The notes beneath the pieces are model-generated. The model worked only from the letters and a program-made list of their open reading frames with translations. It was not told the origin of the DNA and ran no database searches. From assembly GCA_910579735.1 (NCBI GenBank), contig CAJTUZ010000013.1, positions 4,883-68,882 of the forward strand: a DNA stretch of 64,000 nucleotides. The letters are read 5' to 3'. This DNA comes from an uncultured Lachnospiraceae bacterium. Its GTDB lineage: Bacteria; Bacillota; Clostridia; Lachnospirales; Lachnospiraceae. The position numbers were made by a program, and so were the translations under genes. Positions 1-8,867 of this stretch are shown piece by piece (the first letter of the stretch is position 1; every line of letters starts with the position of its first letter).

Positions 1-60
1 GCTGTGCTGTGCTGTGCTGTGCTGTGCTGTGCTGTGCTGTGCTGTGCTGTGCTGTGCTGT
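1..60. repeat. GCTGT pentanucleotide tandem repeat
   Basis: Twelve uninterrupted copies of GCTGT open the window, so the array may extend further to the left. The unit is not a multiple of three, so copy-number change would shift any frame crossing it. Read on the plus strand it gives repeating Leu-Cys-Cys-Ala-Val, which looks like no real protein. It lies 165 bp downstream of the stop of the minus-strand amidase/deacetylase gene. The rest of 61-225 is AT-rich with nothing recognisable. Confidence 0.95.
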
Positions 61-225
61 CAAAATTTTATCCTTTGCGCGCATTTCATGTCAACCCTTT
101 TTCATAAATTCTAAAATTTTTCTAAAATCATCTATATTATACAATACCATGATTTTTTTACGTTCGCAAGAGATAAATTATTGTAAACTATGGGCAGCCT
201 GTCATAGCCGCAGCAAACCTTATGA

Positions 226-1758
226 TCATCCTTTCCTTTCCCCAAACTGCACCGGTTCCACGCCTTCATCTAACGGCTGCATTTCATATTCCGGGAAACT
301 GTCAATCAGATCATTTAAACAGATTCCCGTATCATATACGACGTCATGCGCTAACAGGATTACTTTTTTCCTGCCAAGTGTGGACCCTACACCATTTGCA
401 ATCAGTTCTTCCGGCGTTGTTTCGTTCACCGCATCTTCAAGACTGGCATTCCAATCATAGAAAACATATCCTTTTTCCTCCATTTTTTCAATGATCTCAT
501 CCCGTACCGCGCTGTTATACGCATTGATGCTGCCGCCGGGAAAGCGGAAAAGCTTTGCATCCACCCCTGTTACTTCATAAACGGTCTGATGTGCCGTTTC
601 AAAATCCTGAATAAAGCTGTCGGCGCTCGCATAGATTGTTTCATAATCGTGGGAATCACAGTGAATGCCGATCGTGTGACCTTCCGCAACGATTTTCTGT
701 GCGATTTCCGGGTATTTCCTCACATTTTCCCCGATCAGGAAAAAAGTCGCCTTAATATCTCTTTCCTTTAAAATCTCCAGAACTCTAAGTGTGTTTTCCT
801 CGGAAGGGCCATCGTCAAATGTCAAATACATGGTCTTCGGATGAAAATAATATTCGATCCCCTGTACGATTCCTTTTGCAATTTCTTCCTGATATTCCGC
901 GGTAGCAAGCTTGTTTCTTTCGTCCGCATTGGATAAGAATCCTGTTTCAATCAGACAGGAGGGCATTGCCGTATTCCCTGTCACATGAAAATCCGCGTCG
1001 TCGCGCAGTTCACGTTCCACGACTTCCGCTGCGGCCGCTGTCTGCTGCCTGATCAGCTGTGCCAGTCTCTTATTGTCACAGTCTCCATCTGATCCGTCAT
1101 ACCATACCTCCATACCGCTTATGGAGATATCGTCAGCGGCATTTTGATGAATGCTCACATAAATATCCGCCCGCGCGTCATTGGCGGCCTGCACGCGGTC
1201 TTCTTTAGCGATATACGTATCGTCGGTCCGCGCCATGATCACTTTATAGCCAAGCGCTTCTAACTGTGTCTGTACGAGTCCGGCAATTTTCAGATTGATC
1301 GTTTTCTCCTGTATTCCGGCTCTTGCACAGCCCTCATCTTCCCCGCCGTGTCCGGCATCTATGAAAATTACGGGTATCGCGTTTTCTTCTATCAGGGCTT
1401 CTACGATCGCCGCTTTATCGGATACGGCACTGCCGGATACTACGTCGGAAAGCATTGTCGTATCCGATATCTGATCCGTACCATCGGACAGCCCATTCCC
1501 TGATACGGTATGGCCGGATAACACGTTGCCGGATACCGTCACCTTGCCGGCAGCCTCGCTATGCTGCGCCCCATCTGTCTTTGCCGCCGCAAATACCTCT
1601 CCTAACGGTATTTGCGGAAGCGCAAAAGCGGCCGACACAATCACACACAATGACATTGCTGTCATAAATATGCGTTTCCAAAATCTGATCTTCTTTTCCC
1701 TTCTTCGATACTTCCGGCAATATATTGTTAAGTAACTTCCTCTTCCGTACATTTTCAT
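226..1758 (-). CDS. Secreted N-acetylmuramoyl-L-alanine amidase / polysaccharide deacetylase fusion
   Basis: Predicted bifunctional cell-wall enzyme of 510 residues. A basic N-terminus and hydrophobic segment (about 28-58) form a signal peptide or anchor, followed by a low-complexity Val-Ser-Gly-rich linker (about 73-113). An Amidase_3 domain (about 128-308) shows the zinc and catalytic motifs: DAGHGG with His137, Glu after GIQ (about 151), SIHQNA with His204, and LIETGF with Glu271. A NodB-type deacetylase domain follows (about 309-495), with TFDDGPS at 313-319, a metal pair in IHCDSH (His366, His370) and RFPGGS. Known activities of these families are cleavage of stem peptides from muramic acid and de-N-acetylation of glycan. 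The start has GGGAGAGG upstream. The gene is monocistronic by position; the glycan actually used is not known. Confidence 0.9.
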   Translation of the reverse strand: MKMYGRGSYLTIYCRKYRRREKKIRFWKRIFMTAMSLCVIVSAAFALPQIPLGEVFAAAKTDGAQHSEAAGKVTVSGNVLSGHTVSGNGLSDGTDQISDTTMLSDVVSGSAVSDKAAIVEALIEENAIPVIFIDAGHGGEDEGCARAGIQEKTINLKIAGLVQTQLEALGYKVIMARTDDTYIAKEDRVQAANDARADIYVSIHQNAADDISISGMEVWYDGSDGDCDNKRLAQLIRQQTAAAAEVVERELRDDADFHVTGNTAMPSCLIETGFLSNADERNKLATAEYQEEIAKGIVQGIEYYFHPKTMYLTFDDGPSEENTLRVLEILKERDIKATFFLIGENVRKYPEIAQKIVAEGHTIGIHCDSHDYETIYASADSFIQDFETAHQTVYEVTGVDAKLFRFPGGSINAYNSAVRDEIIEKMEEKGYVFYDWNASLEDAVNETTPEELIANGVGSTLGRKKVILLAHDVVYDTGICLNDLIDSFPEYEMQPLDEGVEPVQFGERKG

Positions 1759-1823
1759 CCCTGTGCCTCTCCCGTTTCGCAGCGCTCCTATGCCGCAGCG
1801 CCTTCGCCGTCAGACAAACACAC

Positions 1824-1869
1824 AAAAAGCTCTTGTGTTTTCCTGTTAATACAAGAATACACAAGAGCT
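1824..1869 (-). terminator. Intrinsic terminator after the arabinofuranosidase operon
   Basis: On the minus strand AGCTCTTGTGT and ACACAAGAGCT form perfect 11-bp arms, directly followed by TTTTT. It lies downstream of the GH51 stop and upstream of the amidase/deacetylase start, so it should end the sugar operon. Between it and the GH51 stop are several direct copies of GCATCAT of unknown meaning. Confidence 0.75.
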
Positions 1870-1933
1870 GCATCATAATTTCATCATTTTTGCATCATAA
1901 TGGCATAAAATTTGCATCATTTTTGCATACTTT

Positions 1934-3448
1934 TCAGTCCGCAGCCATAAAGAAGGTAACCGCGTTGATCGAATGACGTAAAAACACCGCCGTATAGGAA
2001 TTATTCTCGCAGCACTCCTCTTTCACTGCCGTTTTCACTTCATCCGGATTGTCCGTATTGCATGCATCAAGCCGTTCATGCCAAAGTGTTGAAACGACCA
2101 CTTTTCTGTAAAGTTTGTCACACTCCGCCAAAACAAGTGTTGTTTCGATGTCCTGATCAAGACTTCTGTTTGTCACAAAAACGGTGATCTTATCTTGTCC
2201 TGCCGTAGCGGCAATATCCAAAAGCGAAACCTCTCTGGTTTTCCGGCACGCTCTTCCATATTTAGGCCACCGCCTGTCCACAGGCATGTCTATGCACACT
2301 TTTTCGGCATCATCCCTTGTTTCTAAAAGGAATTGCCCCATATGATCCGCATACAGTTTCATCAGATAAAATTCCGGCTGCACGGTCAATCCTTTCTCCG
2401 TTACCTGTATAGGACCGTTTCCGCCGACAAAAAAAGTATAATTGGCCATCTCCACATATTTGGAATCCCGGATAAACGAATTCATGATCGTGGAAGACCA
2501 AAGCGCCATCTCCAAAGTAAACTCGCTCCCATCCCGTTCTCCCATGGGGTTCCATTCGTCCCATACAATTTTGATGCCGCTCTCGGAATCATCCGTGGCA
2601 TTTTCAATCGCATTCCGCATTAACATCGTACGCTCATGGAAAAACTCTCCCAATGTCATGCGGGTACGGTAATCCGCATCGGCGTAGGCAGATTCGTTAC
2701 CGATCGGATAATAATGAGCCGACAGATAATCAATATAGTTTCCGGCCAGTTTTGCATAAGGAACCGGCAGCACGCTCAATTTCTCCACGACTTCATAATT
2801 CCATGCCGGATCTGTTTCCAGGCCTACCGCCGTCAGCTTGATCGTCGGATCAGCCCGCCGCATGGCATAAGCGAAGTGAATCGCCTTTTTGGCATACTCC
2901 TGTGCATTCAGGGCGCCAAACTGCCACTGTGCATACATTTCATTCCCAAGGCACCAGTATTTCACGTTAAACGGATCGGCATACCCATGACTCCGGCGCA
3001 GATTTGCATAATAGGTATCCTCCGTTCCGTTGCAGTACTCCACCCAGTTCATCGCCTCTTCCGGCGTACCGCTGCCCATATTGACACCGATCACCGGCTC
3101 TGCTCCCACCTTTTTACAAAGCCGGATGAACTCTGCCGTTCCATGCCCGTTATCTTCCACATCTTCCCAGGCAAAACTGATTTTTTTTGGCCGTCCTGCC
3201 CTTTCACCGACGCCATCTTCCCAGTGGTAGGCGGAGCTGAAATTACCGGCCCATCTGATCTGGGTAACGCCGGCTTCCCGCATTTTTTCCAGCACATCCG
3301 TCCGCATGCCGTCTTCATCCGAAAGCGCATTGTCCGGCATATAAATACCATCCGGTATGTTCCCTCTGAATTGTTCTACGAAATGCCCCAGCAAAAAGGG
3401 ACTGATTTCATTTTGTATATGATTTGCATAAATTGTAATCCTTGCCAT
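1934..3448 (-). CDS. GH51 alpha-L-arabinofuranosidase
   Basis: Glycoside hydrolase family 51 enzyme releasing terminal L-arabinofuranose from arabinan or arabinoxylan oligosaccharides. No signal peptide is visible, so it is probably cytoplasmic and acts on imported oligosaccharides. The acid/base Glu lies in LGNEMY (about residue 170) and the nucleophile Glu in WDEWNP (about residue 298). At 504 residues the length is typical. The start was set at the internal Met preceding ARITIY because AGAGG sits just upstream; the frame is open for four more codons. It is the last gene of the LacI-permease-permease-lipoprotein-GH51 cluster on this strand, which suggests an arabinose-containing substrate for the transporter. 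Confidence 0.93.
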   Translation of the reverse strand: MARITIYANHIQNEISPFLLGHFVEQFRGNIPDGIYMPDNALSDEDGMRTDVLEKMREAGVTQIRWAGNFSSAYHWEDGVGERAGRPKKISFAWEDVEDNGHGTAEFIRLCKKVGAEPVIGVNMGSGTPEEAMNWVEYCNGTEDTYYANLRRSHGYADPFNVKYWCLGNEMYAQWQFGALNAQEYAKKAIHFAYAMRRADPTIKLTAVGLETDPAWNYEVVEKLSVLPVPYAKLAGNYIDYLSAHYYPIGNESAYADADYRTRMTLGEFFHERTMLMRNAIENATDDSESGIKIVWDEWNPMGERDGSEFTLEMALWSSTIMNSFIRDSKYVEMANYTFFVGGNGPIQVTEKGLTVQPEFYLMKLYADHMGQFLLETRDDAEKVCIDMPVDRRWPKYGRACRKTREVSLLDIAATAGQDKITVFVTNRSLDQDIETTLVLAECDKLYRKVVVSTLWHERLDACNTDNPDEVKTAVKEECCENNSYTAVFLRHSINAVTFFMAAD

Positions 3449-3494
3449 TGTTCCTCTCATTCTGCCGTAATAACCGGCCTGATCCCTGAAATTT

Positions 3495-4988
3495 TTAATT
3501 GCCGATCCCTACGGACTTAAGAGCTTCTTTAATTTCGGTTTCCATATTCTCAAGCGCCTCTTCTGCGGAAATGCTTCCTTTATACATGGCCTGGGTATAA
3601 GTATCAACTATGGAACTTCCCTGAGAGCCAAGATAGGGAAGACAAATATCGCCCCAGCAGTTCTTTTCGCAGGCAAAGCTGTCTGTGATCGCCGTATAAT
3701 ATCCTGCGTCTTCTCCGGCATCCACAAGCCGCTTAATATTCTCGTCTCTGGCAGGCGCAACACCGTTATCTACCCGCGTCATTTCTCCATCCTTAGAAGT
3801 ACAGAATTCTATAAATTTCCATGCCAGTTCCTGTTTTTCGGAAAGGGAATTGATCCCAAGGCTCCAGCCTGAGATGACAGGACTGTTCCCGGGCGTTACA
3901 CAGCATCCGATCTTACCGGCCATCTCGCCGGAATTGATAGAGGGATAAGCGCTGCTCCATGTTTCACAAAAGAACGCTTCTCCGGATGCCATCAGCGCAT
4001 TGACTTCATCAAAACCGTATTCGTTCCAGTTAGCGGGACTATAAGACATCAGTTTTTTATTATAATTCATGGCATCCACACCGGCCTGGCTGTTAAATGC
4101 GACTTCCCACCCATCGTGAAACATCGAACCGCCGAAACTGCCCAGCCTTGACATCCATGACCACATGGATGCATTGGTAATGCCCTGTGTAAGATATCCG
4201 TAAGTAGTGGGTGAATCCGGGTTTTCACTCTTTGTAAAGAACTGTGCGATCTGTTCGAGTTCCTCTGTCGTCGCAGGCACCGTCAGATCTTTTCCCGTCT
4301 TCTCCTTATATGCCGCCTGTATATCCGGATCTTCCAAAAGATCTTTTCTGTAAAATCCCATCATTTCACATACCTGATAAGGAACTGCAAATACGCCGCT
4401 TTCATCACTGGTCCGCCCGATCAAAGCATTGGAAAATCCATTCCAGTCATAATCTGCGGCTCCGTATTGTCCGGAAAGCTCCGTCAGGTCAGCCAGCTGT
4501 CCCACACTGTTAAACGTATCCATATAAGCGCTTACAAAACACGTAACATCCATTTCTTCATCCCCGGCAAGCGCAAGGGAAATTTTGGAATTTAACTCGT
4601 CAAAACTGTAAATATACAAGTTAACCGCAGCGCCGCTCAGCTTCTGAAAAAGATCGATCGATTCCTGAAGCGGTTCTGAAAACTCTCCTGTACAGCAAAA
4701 CACGGTAAGCGTCTGTCCTTCATATTGCCCATTCAGCGTATTGGACGGATCCAGATTCAGCTGATAGCCAAAAGCCTCCGCTTCCCTGGCGCTGCTGTTC
4801 CCGCCTCCCTGATCTGCGCTTACCGCTTCTGTTTCAGCATTTCCTGCATCCTGCGGCACATCGGCCTGTTCCTGTGCGTTCTGCTGTTCTTTGTCCGCCG
4901 TCTGTCCGCCTGATCCGCCGCATCCTGTCAATAGACCCGCTGTCATAACAGCCGCCATAAATGTTGCACACAATTGTTTCTTTCTCAT
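3495..4988 (-). CDS. Sugar ABC transporter substrate-binding lipoprotein
   Basis: Extracellular solute-binding protein of the family-1 carbohydrate type, 497 residues. It starts with a lysine-containing signal peptide and a lipobox LLTGCG, then an acidic, Gln/Ala-rich linker, then a two-lobe binding fold with typical text such as MASGEAFFCETW and a C-terminal helix pair. The start was taken at the Met preceding RKKQLC, with AAAGGGG six bases upstream. It follows the two permease genes and precedes the GH51 gene, so the ligand is probably an arabinose-containing oligosaccharide (inference). No ATPase gene is present in the cluster; a shared MsmX-type ATPase encoded elsewhere is the usual arrangement for this class. 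Confidence 0.9.
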   Translation of the reverse strand: MRKKQLCATFMAAVMTAGLLTGCGGSGGQTADKEQQNAQEQADVPQDAGNAETEAVSADQGGGNSSAREAEAFGYQLNLDPSNTLNGQYEGQTLTVFCCTGEFSEPLQESIDLFQKLSGAAVNLYIYSFDELNSKISLALAGDEEMDVTCFVSAYMDTFNSVGQLADLTELSGQYGAADYDWNGFSNALIGRTSDESGVFAVPYQVCEMMGFYRKDLLEDPDIQAAYKEKTGKDLTVPATTEELEQIAQFFTKSENPDSPTTYGYLTQGITNASMWSWMSRLGSFGGSMFHDGWEVAFNSQAGVDAMNYNKKLMSYSPANWNEYGFDEVNALMASGEAFFCETWSSAYPSINSGEMAGKIGCCVTPGNSPVISGWSLGINSLSEKQELAWKFIEFCTSKDGEMTRVDNGVAPARDENIKRLVDAGEDAGYYTAITDSFACEKNCWGDICLPYLGSQGSSIVDTYTQAMYKGSISAEEALENMETEIKEALKSVGIGN

Positions 4989-5027
4989 TTTGTACCCCTT
5001 TCTGCGCAATGCGCATTGTTTTTGTTT

Positions 5028-5858
5028 TTATCCTTTGACCGCACCGCTCACAAACCCTTTCACCAGATAATTCTGGGCAAAAATCGTTATGATAACAGTT
5101 GGGACAATGCATATCATGCCTGCGGCAGCCATCCTGGCATAGGGCGTCTCCAAAGTATTTGCCGCCCAGTATTTAATACCGACTGCCATGGTACGATTCT
5201 CATCTTTATTAATCAGCACCATTGCCAGCGTCAGCTCATTCCATGCAAAAAAGAATGTCTGAAGAACGATGACGACAATGCTGTTGGCAATCAGCGGGAG
5301 ACCGACTTTCCAGAAAAGCTGAAATTCACCGGCCCCATCCACCACGGCCGCCTCATAAATGCTGTCGGGAATATTGCCGTAAAATCCCATGCATAACCAA
5401 ATCGCAAGCGGCAGCGAGATTGCCGTATAGCACAGCGTCAAAGCAGGCAGCGAATTGATCCATCCCAGTTTCTTAAAAAGAAGATAAAACGGAATGGTCA
5501 TCACCATAACCGGTATCATTCGCAGCATCAAGATCATTCCGGAAAGACGTTCACTGCTTCTGCCGGAAAGCCTCTGTAATCCATAAGCACAGGTTGTAGA
5601 AAATATAATGACTAAAACCGTTGTACAGACGGAAACAAAAAAGCTGTTTTTAAAAAACGTAAATGCTCCGCTGGTTCCGAAAACCTCCTGGAAATTCTTC
5701 AGGGTCCACGTGCTTGGGAACAAGGGCGGGGTTGATGTAAAAATATCCGTCCGCTCCTTAAACGACATCGTCAGAGTCCAGAAAATCGGAAAAACAAACA
5801 TGACTGCCAATACCAACAGCAATAATCTGAAAATCACATTGTGTATTTTTTCTTTCAT
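5028..5858 (-). CDS. Carbohydrate ABC transporter permease, MalG type
   Basis: Inner subunit of a sugar importer, 276 residues with about six membrane segments. The ATPase-contact EAA loop reads EAAVVDGAGEFQLFWKVGLP, near residue 190. The C-terminal KGFVSGAVKG is the standard end of this family (CUT1). GAGGAGG stands upstream of the ATG. It lies 18 bp after the other permease and 39 bp before the lipoprotein gene, so co-transcription is likely. Confidence 0.93.
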   Translation of the reverse strand: MKEKIHNVIFRLLLLVLAVMFVFPIFWTLTMSFKERTDIFTSTPPLFPSTWTLKNFQEVFGTSGAFTFFKNSFFVSVCTTVLVIIFSTTCAYGLQRLSGRSSERLSGMILMLRMIPVMVMTIPFYLLFKKLGWINSLPALTLCYTAISLPLAIWLCMGFYGNIPDSIYEAAVVDGAGEFQLFWKVGLPLIANSIVVIVLQTFFFAWNELTLAMVLINKDENRTMAVGIKYWAANTLETPYARMAAAGMICIVPTVIITIFAQNYLVKGFVSGAVKG

Positions 5859-5876
5859 AGTCCACCTCCTCTCTTC

Positions 5877-6794
5877 TCATTCTGTGGGTGCAATCTTTTT
5901 CGTAATCTTCATAAATAAAAAGGTTAACACGATGATCAGCGCAAACAACAGGAACGAAGCCGCTGATGCCTCTCCTACTTTCAGATATTTAAATCCGGTT
6001 TCATAAATAAAGTAGGCGACTGTCTGTGTACTCTTGGAGGGTCCTCCTTCCGTCAGTGCATAAGATATATCAAACATCCGCAGGGCGTCCATGAGTCGTA
6101 TGGAGACTACAAGAATGACAAAGCCGGAGATACAGGGCAGCGTCACCAGGAAAAATGTCTTTACTTTGCCCGCCCCTTCCAGACATGCCGATTCCAGAAG
6201 CTCCGGCGGAACCGTCGTAAGCGCCGCCAGCAGAATAATCATCACATAGGGCGTTCCCCACCAGAACTCCACCACCATGATCGCCAGTCTGGCAAAAAAA
6301 GTATCTCCGAAAAAGCTGATCGTGGGAGCGCCGATTCTGGCAAACGTAGAATTGATCAGGCCATAATTAGGCGCAAAAATGATATACCAGATATTTGACA
6401 CAATAAGCGGACACAGCATCATGGGCAGGATAAAAATCGTTTTGGTCATCCTGCCGATAAATCCCCTGATTCTGCGGGAATTCAGCGCAAGCGCCAAGAG
6501 CATGGCAAGCAGAACCGTACCGCATACGGCAACCAGAACAAATTCCAATGTCCAGAAAAAGGAATTTCTAAAATCCGAATGGTTCAAAACACTCTTATAG
6601 TTATCAAGACCGCAGAATGTTCTGGCCGAAGCCGGCATCGCAATATTGTAATTCATAAAACTGATCCGGAGGCCGTACAGGATCGGCACGACGATAAACA
6701 TCAGAAGAAGGAATGCTGAGGGCAGTATAAAAAGAAACGCCGCCAACTTCCTTTTTCTTTGAAAACTTTTTTTCCGTACTTCTTTTTTTCTCAT
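5877..6794 (-). CDS. Carbohydrate ABC transporter permease, MalF type
   Basis: Partner permease of the CUT1 sugar importer, 305 residues, about six membrane segments after a basic N-terminus. The EAA-like loop contains ESACLEGAGK and TLPCI (about 200-221), the site that docks the ATPase. GGGAGGG lies upstream of the start. It is the first structural gene of the operon; an 18-bp palindrome shared with the regulator's promoter sits about 30 bp upstream, placing it under the adjacent LacI-type repressor (inference). Confidence 0.92.
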   Translation of the reverse strand: MRKKEVRKKSFQRKRKLAAFLFILPSAFLLLMFIVVPILYGLRISFMNYNIAMPASARTFCGLDNYKSVLNHSDFRNSFFWTLEFVLVAVCGTVLLAMLLALALNSRRIRGFIGRMTKTIFILPMMLCPLIVSNIWYIIFAPNYGLINSTFARIGAPTISFFGDTFFARLAIMVVEFWWGTPYVMIILLAALTTVPPELLESACLEGAGKVKTFFLVTLPCISGFVILVVSIRLMDALRMFDISYALTEGGPSKSTQTVAYFIYETGFKYLKVGEASAASFLLFALIIVLTFLFMKITKKIAPTE

Positions 6795-6825
6795 GGAAAA
6801 CCCTCCCTTTGTGGTAAATTCTGGA

Positions 6826-6843
6826 TGCGTTCACGTGTACGCA
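6826..6843. promoter_or_regulatory. LacI-family operator in front of the transporter operon
   Basis: TGCGTTCACGTGTACGCA is an 18-bp palindrome with one mismatched pair, 32 bp upstream of the first permease start. The core resembles LacI-family operators with a central CG. A closely related copy stands at 7973-7990 in the regulator's own promoter. I did not find a clean minus 35/minus 10 pair here; a weak TTATAT lies just upstream on the minus strand. Confidence 0.75.
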
Positions 6844-6863
6844 TATAAAGAAAAACATTTTTC

Positions 6864-7856
6864 CTATAATGTTTTTCCGTCGATTATCTGATAAGGTACA
6901 TAAACAGTCCGTTTCCGGCCGCCATGATCTATCATGTTCAGCAACTGATTGATCGCTTCCTGCCCGATCTGCTCCACATTATTTTCAACAGACGCTAACG
7001 ACACCGGCAGCATCTGCATTAATTCCAGTCTGTCAAATCCCATGATCCCAAAATCAACACCGGGGAAAAATCCTTTTTTCTGTAAATTGAGGATAATATA
7101 CCCGGCATATATATCGCCGGAACATAAAAAAGCCGGTTTTATCTTTTCTTCTTTTGCCTTTTCAACTACTTTGGCTGCCTGCTCGATGTAATCCGTATCG
7201 CCGATGACTAAAAACTCTACCCCACAGGACTCGCATACGGATTGGGCCCCTCGCATGCGTGCCCAGTGTCCGCCGAAGGAGTCTGTCTCTTCTCCTTCGA
7301 ATCCCGGAAAAACAAAGTATAAAGACTGATAACCCTTGCTTAAAATGAACTTTGCCGCGCCTGCCGCCGCTTCGGCCTCATTATTTCCCACGAAAGACCA
7401 GTCCTTCAATCTGTTGCCGCCGATAATGACTGTCGGAAACAGCATCTTTTTCAGATAATCATAATTCGCCTCGTCACGGCTGGCCGGATGCAGAATAAGT
7501 CCATCAATCCGATGTCCGGCAAGCTGTGTAATAATATTTTCCTCAATGATCTTACGATTATCATGCAGCGTAATGTTCAGTAAATAACCATTCTCTCTGG
7601 CAATACGCTCCATTGCGTCTATAATGCTTGGAAAGAACATGCTTTTTAAGTCACATAAAACAACTCCGATAGTCATTGACCGTCCTTTCACAAGGCTGCG
7701 TGCCAAAAGATCCGGCTTATAATCCAATTCTTTCGCAACGCTCAAAATTCTGTTTTTGGTCTCCTCGCTGATCCTTCCGGTTCCGGACAGCGCTCTGGTT
7801 ACAGTCGTCCTCGACACACCGCAAATGCGGGCAAGATCTTTGGTAGTTACGGTCAT
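6864..7856 (-). CDS. LacI-family transcriptional regulator
   Basis: Repressor of 330 residues with an N-terminal LacI helix-turn-helix (TTKDLARICGVSRTTVTRAL, residues 3-22) and hinge helix (LLARSLVKGRS), then a periplasmic-binding-protein-like sugar sensor domain ending in the AINQLLNMID helix. The start is the Met of MTVTTKD; the longer frame adds 36 residues that precede the conserved domain and is unlikely. It probably senses a sugar carried by the adjacent importer and binds the palindromes at 6826-6843 and 7973-7990, regulating the transporter/GH51 operon and itself (inference from shared operators). Confidence 0.92.
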   Translation of the reverse strand: MTVTTKDLARICGVSRTTVTRALSGTGRISEETKNRILSVAKELDYKPDLLARSLVKGRSMTIGVVLCDLKSMFFPSIIDAMERIARENGYLLNITLHDNRKIIEENIITQLAGHRIDGLILHPASRDEANYDYLKKMLFPTVIIGGNRLKDWSFVGNNEAEAAAGAAKFILSKGYQSLYFVFPGFEGEETDSFGGHWARMRGAQSVCESCGVEFLVIGDTDYIEQAAKVVEKAKEEKIKPAFLCSGDIYAGYIILNLQKKGFFPGVDFGIMGFDRLELMQMLPVSLASVENNVEQIGQEAINQLLNMIDHGGRKRTVYVPYQIIDGKTL

Positions 7857-7972
7857 TGTTCTATTCCTGCTTTCTATCTCTGCAGAAAAAACGCCTGTGT
7901 ATGTCTGATCTCCACTTTCTCTACTTGTTTCTCTGCAGATTCCTATACACTGATGACGCATCATTTTTATGT

Positions 7973-8022
7973 TGCGTACACGTGTACATTGATATTGTAT
8001 ATTATTACGTACAATCTGTCAA
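7973..8022 (-). promoter_or_regulatory. Sigma-A promoter with overlapping LacI-type operator for the regulator gene
   Basis: On the minus strand TTGACA (8017-8022), a 17-base spacer and TACAAT (7994-7999) form a near-consensus promoter. Immediately downstream, over the expected transcription start, is TGCGTACACGTGTACATT (7973-7990), whose central 12 bp are a perfect palindrome and match the operator at 6826-6843. The placement fits autorepression. Confidence 0.85.
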
Positions 8023-8042
8023 GCCATAAATTTTTGCACCTT

Positions 8043-8867
8043 TTATCTGGAGATCTTCAAAAACAGCTCGTTAATCCCTTCATAGAAGCCGACGGTCACG
8101 ATCGTCCTTTCTTCTCCCATTCCCGGAAAAACATATTTCTTAAAATACGGCGTCGTTTCCAGCAGCGGATTATCCGATTCATAAGGCTGCGGACTTCCAA
8201 GTCCCATATATTTGCTCCATGCTTCTATGATCGCATCCGTATCGATCTCTTCCCACAAAAGAGAGGTTCTGACATAAAATTCATACATCTTGCCATCGTC
8301 GGCACCGATATAGGCATCGATCAGACGATTTTCCTTATTGGCATTGGTCTGGCTGTTAGACAGACTCAGCTTCCAGACTGCAATGTTATTCCTCGGCTCC
8401 AATACATCAATTGCCGAATACAGGATCGCATCATAAGAAGGCTGCATGATCTTTCTGACCGCCTCCGGCATAACGCCCGCTTCTTTTAAAGTCTCCATGG
8501 CCTCATTGCATGTTTCATATATTTTTTCGTCTGTGATCTCCATATCGGAAGGATTTTTATAATTGGCAATAAATGCATAAGAACCTTCTATATCCTGGTA
8601 AATATCCGTACCATCAGCATGCATCATGGCATTTTGCTCGCTCTCCTGAACGCTCTGACTGTTCAGACAGCGGGATAGAATGTAGATTTTCTCATTGCTG
8701 TTCAATTTGTAGCTGTATCCGGCGCCTGCCGATTCTACGGCCTGCGCATGGATCTCGTTCAACATTCCCCTATCCTGATATCTTGCAAGTGTTTCCGGTC
8801 CCCAGATAGAAATCGTCACTGCCAGTACCGCAAACAGGATAAAAACCGTAATTTTTACTTTATACAT
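8043..8867 (-). CDS. Exported or membrane-anchored protein of unknown function, two-component operon
   Basis: Not recognised as a named family. The 274 residues begin with a short basic stretch and one hydrophobic segment (about 6-24), so the rest is probably extracytoplasmic. The mature part has a repeated-looking arrangement of acidic helices and beta strands, including YQDIEGSYAFIANY and a C-terminal EERTIVTVGFYEGIN. Its ATG overlaps the stop of the histidine kinase gene by 8 bases, so it is translated with the kinase. A role as an accessory sensor or as the regulated target of the system is inference. Confidence 0.75.
   Translation of the reverse strand: MYKVKITVFILFAVLAVTISIWGPETLARYQDRGMLNEIHAQAVESAGAGYSYKLNSNEKIYILSRCLNSQSVQESEQNAMMHADGTDIYQDIEGSYAFIANYKNPSDMEITDEKIYETCNEAMETLKEAGVMPEAVRKIMQPSYDAILYSAIDVLEPRNNIAVWKLSLSNSQTNANKENRLIDAYIGADDGKMYEFYVRTSLLWEEIDTDAIIEAWSKYMGLGSPQPYESDNPLLETTPYFKKYVFPGMGEERTIVTVGFYEGINELFLKISR

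Noticed and set aside
1..60. Start of a CRISPR array
   Set aside because: The unit is five bases with no spacers.
1559..1876. 105-codon minus-strand frame upstream of the amidase/deacetylase
   Set aside because: It overlaps the real gene in another frame and its first part lies in the terminator region.
2636..3520. 294-codon open frame on the plus strand
   Set aside because: It is antisense to the GH51 gene, has no ribosome binding site and no recognisable domain.
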